In this document: positions 1-4,671 of the stretch, one piece after another
Position numbering within the stretch: position 1 is the first letter of the stretch
Layout of the letters: each line of letters starts with the position of its first letter
NCBI GenBank assembly: GCA_009702955.1
Contig: WLHA01000129.1
Coordinates: forward strand, 1-5,096
Source of the DNA: Actinomycetota bacterium
GTDB taxonomy: Bacteria; Actinomycetota; Acidimicrobiia; IMCC26256
Reading direction: 5' to 3'
Length of the DNA stretch: 5,096 nucleotides
Notes under the pieces: generated by a model
What the model saw: the letters and a program-made list of their open reading frames with translations, nothing else
What the model was told of the DNA's origin: nothing
Database searches by the model: none
Translations under genes and position numbers: made by a program

Positions 1-186
1 ATGCAGATCAACGAAGCCCGGAGTAACGGTAAGCCCGCGCGCATCGATCTCGCGCTTTGCCTCTACTCCGCTCAGGTCACCAATGACAGTAATGCGGTCG
101 CCATCTATCGCAACATCCGCACGAATCGCTGCTGTGCCGGTTCCATCGAGAACACTTCCATTGCGAATAATTATGTCGTGAGCCAC
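1..186 (-). CDS. Amidohydrolase, D-aminoacylase-like (N-terminal fragment)
   Basis: The first 62 codons of a minus-strand gene whose remainder lies beyond the left edge. The translation starts MAHDIIIRNGSVLDGTG and ends with TVTPGFVDLH. This is the usual N-terminus of metal-dependent amidohydrolases, especially the N-acyl-D-amino-acid deacylase (D-aminoacylase) group: a small beta-sandwich with an NGxxxDGTG turn, then a strand ending in PGFVDxHxH. The last visible residue is the first His of the HxH metal-binding pair, so the catalytic barrel is not in view. Family members hydrolyse amide or cyclic amide bonds, for instance on N-acyl-D-amino acids; the substrate here cannot be told. The GTG start at 186 is chosen because a GGGGGAG Shine-Dalgarno stands 6 bases upstream and homology begins right there. 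No signal peptide is seen, so it is probably cytoplasmic. It lies 121 bases downstream of ccdA on the same strand. Confidence 0.85.
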   Translation of the reverse strand, partial: MAHDIIIRNGSVLDGTGTAAIRADVAIDGDRITVIGDLSGVEAKREIDARGLTVTPGFVDLH

Positions 187-227
187 TTCAATCTCCCCCG
201 TTAAAAGTCTCTGAACGATAGCCCCAT

Positions 228-252
228 TACCGGCCTCGCCGCCTCGCCGGTA
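228..252. repeat. GC-rich inverted repeat with a tandem octamer
   Basis: TACCGGC (228-234) and GCCGGTA (246-252) are perfect 7-base arms around an 11-base loop. The octamer GCCTCGCC occurs twice back to back (233-240 and 241-248) across the loop and right arm. The element lies in the 121-base gap between ccdA and the amidohydrolase gene. On the minus strand no run of U follows the stem, so it is not a typical intrinsic terminator. It may still act as a weak terminator, an RNA-stabilising hairpin or a protein site. Nothing else clear was seen in this gap. Confidence 0.5.
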
Positions 253-307
253 TTTGGGCAATCTCACCTATAGATCTGCCCTTCTATCTGCGCTGTTAAC
301 TGTGCCT

Positions 308-1081
308 TTACCCCAGCTCAACGAGGCGGTCTAGCCCCAAGGCATCCAAGGCTTGGGTCAGCCACAAGGAGAGCATCCACATTCGATCCATCATCAACAG
401 CACACCAAAAACAGCGAGTATCCCAGCAGAGATAAACGTAAGAGCGCGCAAGTGTCTCTTCACAAACTCAAGCGGCGCGGCCCATCTTCCAAATGCGAGG
501 CCGACCCCTAGAAATGAGACAGCCATTCCAGCTGAGTAAGCGACCAAAAGAGCAATCGCACGCGGACCTGATTGAGTCGCAGCGACACCGAATACCGCAG
601 CGATGATTGGACCTAGACACGGAGACCAACCGAAGGCGAACGCTGCTCCTGCAATCGGTGCAGTGAACATTCCAAACTGTCCGGTGCGCACTTGGAAACG
701 TGACTCCCCGTAAAGGCGTGGAGCCATCAAGAGTTGCGAACCCGCAAGGTAGAGCGCCATCACAAATACCAAAACGCCTGAGAGGCGCGTAAGTAGGGCC
801 TGATTATCAAAGACTGATTGTCCGAGCCTGCTCGCTGCGAGCCCAAGTAATACGAAGACTGTTGTGAACCCGAGAGCAAACCAACCAGTCATCGCCGCAA
901 TACGCCCGAGATCGCGTGCGCGTCCTTCGCGTACGTCTGAGACCTCCAGCCCCGTGACAAGCGCGATATATCCAGGCACCATCGGAAGTACGCACGGAGA
1001 GAGAATAGAGATGATTCCTCCACCGAACGCCACGATCAGGGTGACGTTCTCGCTACTAACTGCTCCGAGGTTTGGAATCAC
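308..1081 (-). CDS. ccdA: CcdA-type cytochrome c biogenesis membrane protein
   Basis: A 257-residue polytopic membrane protein of the DsbD/CcdA transmembrane family. Such proteins carry reducing equivalents from cytoplasmic thioredoxin across the membrane to extracytoplasmic thiol proteins, for example for cytochrome c maturation (System II) or other disulfide reduction. Two conserved cysteines sit in the expected paired motifs: Cys30 in LSPCVLPMVPGY and Cys155 in FGWSPCLGPI. About six hydrophobic segments are visible (roughly residues 12-42, 62-84, 98-118, 138-168, 176-198 and 212-234), and the length is normal for single-domain CcdA. The GTG start at 1081 is supported by the family-like N-terminus leading into the first motif. 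No convincing Shine-Dalgarno precedes it, so a leaderless transcript is possible. No ResA/TlpA-like thioredoxin and no ResB/CcsB partner is next to it here, so its client protein is unknown. Confidence 0.93.
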   Translation of the reverse strand: MIPNLGAVSSENVTLIVAFGGGIISILSPCVLPMVPGYIALVTGLEVSDVREGRARDLGRIAAMTGWFALGFTTVFVLLGLAASRLGQSVFDNQALLTRLSGVLVFVMALYLAGSQLLMAPRLYGESRFQVRTGQFGMFTAPIAGAAFAFGWSPCLGPIIAAVFGVAATQSGPRAIALLVAYSAGMAVSFLGVGLAFGRWAAPLEFVKRHLRALTFISAGILAVFGVLLMMDRMWMLSLWLTQALDALGLDRLVELG

Positions 1082-1087
1082 GTCATC

Positions 1088-1093
1088 AGGTTA
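1088..1093 (-). promoter_or_regulatory. Possible -10 box for a leaderless ccdA transcript
   Basis: On the minus strand, TAACCT fits the TAnnnT pattern of actinobacterial -10 boxes and ends 6 bases before the GTG start of ccdA. Transcription would then begin at or next to the start codon, which would explain the lack of a Shine-Dalgarno. No good -35 hexamer was recognised. The assignment rests on one hexamer and its spacing, so it is tentative. Confidence 0.3.
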
Positions 1094-1115
1094 CGACCCC
1101 ATGCCCATTTCCCCT

Positions 1116-1165
1116 GAACTTCGGGTAGTTGTTGTCGCTATAGCGACACTTATCACCCGAAGTTC
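1116..1165. repeat. Nested 50-base palindrome between methyltransferase and ccdA
   Basis: Two perfect dyads share one centre (between 1140 and 1141). The outer arms are GAACTTCGGGT (1116-1126) and ACCCGAAGTTC (1155-1165), 11 bases each. The inner element is the 16-base perfect palindrome TGTCGCTATAGCGACA (1133-1148). Between them lie 6 mostly unmatched bases on each side, with one more matching pair (1129/1152). In total 20 of 25 half-site positions are symmetric. It lies 34 bases upstream of the ccdA start and 23 bases beyond the end of the methyltransferase gene. It could be an operator for one or more dimeric regulators, a cruciform, or a processing or terminating hairpin for the upstream message. 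No U tract follows on the minus strand. Confidence 0.85.
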
Positions 1166-1188
1166 GGCGTTTTCGAGGGCCGGGCGGT

Positions 1189-2136
1189 TTATGCCTCGGC
1201 AGGTGGGGCGTCTATTGCCCCAACTTCTTTGGCCGCAGCGATTCGCTTCTCGGCCAACTCTACGTATTGCGCATCCATCTCGAAGCCTAAATATCTGCGG
1301 TCATTGCGCACCGCTGCAACCCCAGTGGTACCAGACCCCATAAATGGGTCGAGCACTACATCTCCGCGATATGTATATAGGCGCATGAGGCGAGCTGGAA
1401 GGTCGATTGGGAAAGGCGCCGGGTGCCCAACGCGCTTTGCACTCTCGGGGGCGATGCGCCAAACATCTAGCGTCGCCTCCATGAACTCCTCGCGCGAGAT
1501 CGTGTTCTCAAACGGCAGGCCCTGCTTCTCTCGCTTTGCGCGAGTAATAGCGCGATCAAAGCGTCCTTTAGATGCAAGCAACACGCGCTCCGAGAGGTCT
1601 CGCAGCACTGGGTTAGCGGCACTCTGAAAAGATCCCCATGCGCAAGAACCCGAGGCGCCCTCACCCTTTACCCATACGACCTCACCGCGTAGCAAGAGGC
1701 CGAGATCATCCTGCAGAATTGTTGTGATATCCGCAGCAAGCGAGCGATAAGGACGTCGGCCAAGATTCGCGACATTCACCGCCATTCGACCCCCCGGCTG
1801 CAGCACGCGTTCGCACTCTGCAAAAACATCGCGCAGCATCTCGAGATACTCAACGTATGAAGCAGGTATCCCTCCCTCACCGAGTTCTAATTCGTACTGC
1901 TTGCCGGCGAAATACGGAGGAGAGGTTATGACGAGAGCGACAGATGAATCCGGGACCGCTGACATATCGCGCGCGTCGCCGCAGATTATGGAGTCAGCGA
2001 CGGTGCAGTCGTTGATCGTGTCATCGCTAGAGAGAATCGGCGCATTAAAGCGCTCGTAGAACGCACTCGAGTCATGGCTCTCTCTTCGGCCCGCGCCGAA
2101 GTCTGATGTCGCAGTTGGTCTGCGCTTATTCGCCAT
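1189..2136 (-). CDS. DNA methyltransferase, beta class (N4-cytosine/N6-adenine)
   Basis: A 315-residue S-adenosylmethionine-dependent, site-specific DNA methyltransferase. The catalytic motif IV, TSPPY (residues 71-75), comes before the cofactor motif I, DPFMGSGTT (263-271). This order defines the beta class (MboII/CcrM-like). Other family marks are the acidic strand IICGDARDM (50-58), RVLQPGG (110-116), a segment with WGSFQSAANPVLRDLSE (167-183), HPAPFP (238-243) just before the SAM site, and GFEMDAQYVELAEKRI (284-299). TSPPY is common in N4-cytosine enzymes but also occurs in N6-adenine ones, so the modified base and the target site cannot be read. Length is normal and all key motifs are intact. 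The ATG at 2136 has no visible Shine-Dalgarno. It begins 74 bases after the DUF4430-like gene. No restriction endonuclease or specificity subunit lies beside it, which suggests an orphan enzyme. The first 45 or so residues are low in recognisable motifs. Confidence 0.93.
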   Translation of the reverse strand: MANKRRPTATSDFGAGRRESHDSSAFYERFNAPILSSDDTINDCTVADSIICGDARDMSAVPDSSVALVITSPPYFAGKQYELELGEGGIPASYVEYLEMLRDVFAECERVLQPGGRMAVNVANLGRRPYRSLAADITTILQDDLGLLLRGEVVWVKGEGASGSCAWGSFQSAANPVLRDLSERVLLASKGRFDRAITRAKREKQGLPFENTISREEFMEATLDVWRIAPESAKRVGHPAPFPIDLPARLMRLYTYRGDVVLDPFMGSGTTGVAAVRNDRRYLGFEMDAQYVELAEKRIAAAKEVGAIDAPPAEA

Positions 2137-2144
2137 AGGGTGTC

Positions 2145-2150
2145 ACGGTA
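2145..2150 (-). promoter_or_regulatory. Possible -10 box before the methyltransferase gene
   Basis: Minus-strand TACCGT matches TAnnnT and ends 8 bases before the ATG at 2136, in a 74-base gap lacking a Shine-Dalgarno. This resembles a leaderless start and would allow expression independent of the B12 genes upstream. The gap also holds a short GAAGC-G-GCTTC hairpin but no U-run terminator. Evidence is a single short match. Confidence 0.2.
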
Positions 2151-2210
2151 GTAGGAGGGCGCGCGCGGCGCACTTTGACGAGCCGAAGCCGCTTCTAAAG
2201 TCGAACCTGC

Positions 2211-3065
2211 CTAGCGAGAGCTTGCCCGTGCCCGCGCCTTGCGTGCCCAGATTGTGCATCCGACAAGGCCTGACAAACCAAGGGCTAGAAGAATCAATGA
2301 TCCTGGCCCTTTACCCCCTCCTGCAGCAGGAACCTCAAGCACCGCTACTGCAGGGACTCCGCTTATCGAGCGATCGCGAGGGGACGACCCTGAAGAATTA
2401 TCGTCGGCTCCGCTAGGCCCTTCCAAAATCCCAGACGCGTTAGTCGATTCATCGCCGGCTCCAACAGCCCCGGCCACTGGAGTGCCCGCTGGCATCCCCG
2501 CCCCCGGTGAATTCGGTTGCGTTCCGGCAGCGGGTATTGAGGTTGGGGTGACGATCGACGTAGTTGTGGTTGAGGTAGTGGTTTCGCCTCCGAGAAGACT
2601 CGCTAAGGAGACGTATGCCGGTGCGGCGCCTGTTCCAAATCGCCACCCCTCCACATCACCATCGCGAACCGTTGTACTCCCGGCGCCAATGCTTGAGTAT
2701 TTAAACGATGACGTACCGGAGGCTGAACGGAAATATGCCCAGTAGCGCGCGTCGCCGCCAGTTCCACCGAGGCAATCGGCCCCCGAGTCGCGCCCAACTC
2801 CGAAGAGTCGACAGACTGCACCGCCAACACCTGAGTATGAATAGAGAACGGGTTCAGCACCGGCACGGCGAAGCGCCTCAATACCCGTGATGGAGTCTTC
2901 GGTGAACTCAATGACAATGCGATTTGTGCCGCTGCTGGTCTCGACGATGACTGCGGCCCTATTAACCGATGGAGCCGCTACCGCAACCGGCATCGCGATA
3001 GACGATGCGCCGAGTGCAACCGTGAGAGCTAGACCAAGTCGCGCAACGCGCAGATTCTTAAGCAT
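2211..3065 (-). CDS. Surface protein with DUF4430/transcobalamin C-terminal-like domain
   Basis: A 284-residue exported protein. Residues 1-31 form a signal peptide (basic start, hydrophobic core, AVAA cleavage region). Residues about 35-148 look like the small beta domain of the DUF4430 / transcobalamin C-terminal group: a first strand AAVIVETSSGTNRIVIEF, a helix GIEALRRAG, YSYSGVGGAVCRLFGVG, YWAYFRS, FKYSSIGAGS and the closing RDGDVEGWRFG. Cys85 and Cys98 could form a disulfide. Residues 160-250 are a Thr- then Pro/Gly/Ala/Ser-rich stalk. A hydrophobic anchor (about 255-273) with a basic tail ends the protein, without an LPxTG-like motif. In intrinsic factor and transcobalamin this domain covers one face of bound B12. 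Here it is a separate protein whose start overlaps the preceding alpha-toroid gene by 8 bases, implying translational coupling and joint riboswitch control. Corrinoid binding is inferred from fold and context. Confidence is high for an exported DUF4430-like protein and moderate for B12. Confidence 0.8.
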   Translation of the reverse strand: MLKNLRVARLGLALTVALGASSIAMPVAVAAPSVNRAAVIVETSSGTNRIVIEFTEDSITGIEALRRAGAEPVLYSYSGVGGAVCRLFGVGRDSGADCLGGTGGDARYWAYFRSASGTSSFKYSSIGAGSTTVRDGDVEGWRFGTGAAPAYVSLASLLGGETTTSTTTTSIVTPTSIPAAGTQPNSPGAGMPAGTPVAGAVGAGDESTNASGILEGPSGADDNSSGSSPRDRSISGVPAVAVLEVPAAGGGKGPGSLILLALGLSGLVGCTIWARKARARASSR

Positions 3066-4374
3066 TCACCCGCCTCCTATTGAGGCGCATTAGTGCAGCT
3101 CCAGAGAGAACCAACATCAACCCGAGTAAACCGAGCGGGAATATATCTCCGCCGGTGTTCGCGATTTCTCCGCTCTCCACTTCTGGAGTTGCTCCCCCAG
3201 CGAGATTACCTACAGGAATCGTTGTTGTGGTCGTTGTCGCGGTCTCTTTCGGCAGAGCGAAGGACCCGACAATCCAGTTCGCCAACATCCCATGGATTCC
3301 GCCAGTAGTGGCAAAAGTATTTACTCCATAAATGTCATACGGACTTGCGTAATTGCCATCCCCTGTCTGGGTTGCGCGCAGTGCATCACGCAGCGACACG
3401 TAGGCAGCGTTTACAACTGGGGCGTAACCGGTTAGTCCTGCAGCTCTCCACAAGTCATCATCGGGGTCCCACCCGGCAGCGGCAATAGCGAGAATTGCTA
3501 GCGCTGTCGCGTTCGGATTGGTTACTTCATCGCCGTTGAATGCCTCTCGAAAACCGCCATCCGACTGTTGCTGAGAAGCAAGGTACCCAAGGGCGTTACG
3601 CAAGGCCGCGTCGTCGCGGTCCGCACCGGCAGCCACAAGGGCGATCATCGCGAGAGCAGTTGTATTGATATCGGATGGAGTCTCAGTACTTAAGTCGCCG
3701 GTGTAATCCCATGAACCGTCTGCGTGCTGAGCATCACGAATAAGAGCGACGGTCTGTGCGCCCACTGGTTTATCCATTAATCGCAGAGCTATCGCTACCC
3801 CGAGGGTTCCATCGAAGGTTCCATATGATCCTCCAGATTCTGCGCTTGAAATAATCGCCTCGAGATCGATCCCATTCCCATCATTTCCTGGATCGAACTG
3901 AGTCGTTGAGAGCCCTAACGGCGCTGCAACAAAAATCACCATGCGCGCTGCATCACCGGCCTCAAGTCCTGCCTCGGCGAAGTTATCGATCCAATCGAGT
4001 GCGGTAGACCCGCAATTCGACGCAGACTCAACGCCTGCTCTTGCCTCGGCGGTCGACCAAGTGCTCGTCGTCTGGGCTGCCTCAGCCAGAGCCAGAATCG
4101 CATCCGGGGTCTCAAAGCCAGGAAAATCAGCGAGCTCGAAGCTCCCATCGGCTAACTGCTGAAGTCGCAACCAACTAGCTGCTGACTGCGCACTGCTCTC
4201 GTAGGAAACCAACCGCAACGGAGATGCTGCGACGACGACTGGAGCACATGCTGCTCCCGCAGTCGGAGCAGCAGCCAAGGGAGAGACAAAGGCTGCAAAG
4301 AGAACTAAAGAGGCGAGGCAAGCCCCGAACCGAGAACGGGTAAAAAGGGGTAACGACCTAAGCCTGTTCGCCAT
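3058..4374 (-). CDS. Secreted alpha-toroid (prenyltransferase/transcobalamin-like) protein, putative corrinoid binder
   Basis: A 438-residue exported protein under a cobalamin riboswitch. Residues 1-42 hold a signal peptide (basic start, core LASLVLFAAFV, Ala-rich cleavage region). Residues about 60-370 carry repeats of the prenyltransferase/squalene-cyclase toroid: QQLADGSF (72-79), QHADGSW (216-222), QQQSDGGF (268-275) and TQTGDGNY (335-342), each paired with an Ala-rich helix such as NTTALAMIALVAAG (237-250) or NATALAILAIAAAG (288-301). The same fold forms the alpha domain of intrinsic factor and transcobalamin. I see no cyclase DxDD motif. A Thr-rich stalk (379-387) leads to IANTG (404-408), a hydrophobic segment and an RRR tail, resembling a class E (LAxTG) sortase signal. 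ATG 4374 is the start: an in-frame TTG at 4386 overlaps the Shine-Dalgarno GGAGGA. First gene of the riboswitch message; its end overlaps the DUF4430-like gene. B12 binding is inferred, not shown. Confidence 0.85.
   Translation of the reverse strand: MANRLRSLPLFTRSRFGACLASLVLFAAFVSPLAAAPTAGAACAPVVVAASPLRLVSYESSAQSAASWLRLQQLADGSFELADFPGFETPDAILALAEAAQTTSTWSTAEARAGVESASNCGSTALDWIDNFAEAGLEAGDAARMVIFVAAPLGLSTTQFDPGNDGNGIDLEAIISSAESGGSYGTFDGTLGVAIALRLMDKPVGAQTVALIRDAQHADGSWDYTGDLSTETPSDINTTALAMIALVAAGADRDDAALRNALGYLASQQQSDGGFREAFNGDEVTNPNATALAILAIAAAGWDPDDDLWRAAGLTGYAPVVNAAYVSLRDALRATQTGDGNYASPYDIYGVNTFATTGGIHGMLANWIVGSFALPKETATTTTTTIPVGNLAGGATPEVESGEIANTGGDIFPLGLLGLMLVLSGAALMRLNRRRVNA
3073..3078 (-). 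promoter_or_regulatory. Ribosome binding site of the DUF4430-like gene, inside the upstream gene
   Basis: Minus-strand AGGAGG stands 7 bases before the ATG at 3065 and is read as Arg codons near the end of the alpha-toroid gene. Together with the 8-base gene overlap, this fixes the start of the second gene and points to coupled translation of the pair. Confidence 0.8.
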
Positions 4375-4378
4375 GTCT

Positions 4379-4384
4379 TCCTCC
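4379..4384 (-). promoter_or_regulatory. Ribosome binding site deciding the start of the alpha-toroid gene
   Basis: Minus-strand GGAGGA ends 4 bases before the ATG at 4374. The in-frame TTG at 4386 overlaps it by one base and so is unlikely to be the start. Because the riboswitch lies just upstream with no terminator between, this site is the probable point of control. Confidence 0.75.
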
Positions 4385-4414
4385 AAGGCCCATTTCCGCG
4401 AGGCCTACACCAAC

Positions 4415-4433
4415 CTGCCCACTAGACGGGCAG
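4415..4433 (-). promoter_or_regulatory. Hairpin between riboswitch and gene, possible expression platform
   Basis: Minus-strand CTGCCC (4433-4428) and GGGCAG (4420-4415) form a 6-base stem with a 7-base loop. No U run follows, so it is not an intrinsic terminator. A second weak stem, AGGCC (4406-4402) with GGCCT (4390-4386), would sit directly against the Shine-Dalgarno, and TTTCCT near 4446-4441 can pair with part of GGAGGAAG. These suggest control of translation rather than of transcription, by inference only. Confidence 0.45.
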
Positions 4434-4459
4434 TTCCACTAGGAAACACCGGCAAGCCG

Positions 4460-4638
4460 GCGGACAGAGGCGGGCATTCTGGCTCACGATGGCCCCGAGG
4501 GGTTCTCGCTTACAGTTGCGGGTCAGCGCCGGTCTCTCACCGGCTTTCCCCACTCTGGCCCGGCGGAACCGGGTCAGAATCGCGCAAACCGTCCGGGGTT
4601 GTGCGCGACCGCTGTCAAAGAGGCACCCTAGTGGGGCC
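4460..4638 (-). ncRNA. Cobalamin riboswitch (AdoCbl/B12 element)
   Basis: Read on the minus strand, the region shows the conserved elements in the right order. These are GGTGCC (4627-4622); a peripheral hairpin with TCGCGCA/TGCGCGA arms (4608-4602 and 4586-4580, extended by AACC/GGTT); a second hairpin CCCGG/CCGGG (4573-4569 and 4563-4559); GGGAAAGCCGGTGAGAGACC in the core (from 4550); the B12 box GCTGACCCGCAACTGT (4527-4512); and the 3' core GAGCCAGAATGCCCGCC (4485-4469). This matches the Rfam cobalamin family (RF00174). Such RNAs bind adenosylcobalamin or other corrinoids and switch off B12 synthesis or uptake genes. The element ends about 90 bases before the alpha-toroid gene and should control that gene and the coupled DUF4430-like gene. 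Exact outer limits are approximate. Confidence 0.95.
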
Positions 4639-4640
4639 GG

Positions 4641-4646
4641 AGAATA
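4641..4646 (-). promoter_or_regulatory. Possible -10 box for the riboswitch transcript
   Basis: Minus-strand TATTCT lies about 14 bases before the first conserved riboswitch element, which is where a promoter for this leader would be expected. The -35 region is poor (TTCTTC-like), so the call rests on the hexamer and its position. It lies within the short stretch shared with the divergent ecfT gene. Confidence 0.3.
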
Positions 4647-4671
4647 GGAATCAACATCAGAGTGAAGAAAA

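Noticed and set aside
1..204. Plus-strand frame of 67 residues at the left edge
   Set aside because: No recognisable motif; the minus strand of the same bases encodes a clear amidohydrolase N-terminus with a Shine-Dalgarno.
864..1343. Plus-strand frame of 159 residues
   Set aside because: It lies antisense to ccdA and the methyltransferase and reads through the palindrome; composition is Arg/Pro-rich with no family features.
2239..2745. Plus-strand frame of 168 residues
   Set aside because: It is the antisense of the repetitive Thr/Pro/Gly stalk of the DUF4430-like protein; low complexity and no credible start.
3058..4374. Squalene-hopene cyclase or other terpene cyclase
   Set aside because: The protein is exported, shorter than cyclases, lacks a DxDD motif and lies under a cobalamin riboswitch; only the toroid fold is shared.
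4375..4386. TTG at 4386 as the start of the toroid gene
   Set aside because: It overlaps the GGAGGA Shine-Dalgarno, whereas ATG 4374 has proper spacing and begins a normal signal peptide.
4415..4433. Intrinsic terminator after the riboswitch
   Set aside because: The 6-base stem is not followed by a U run, so it is listed only as a possible expression-platform hairpin.
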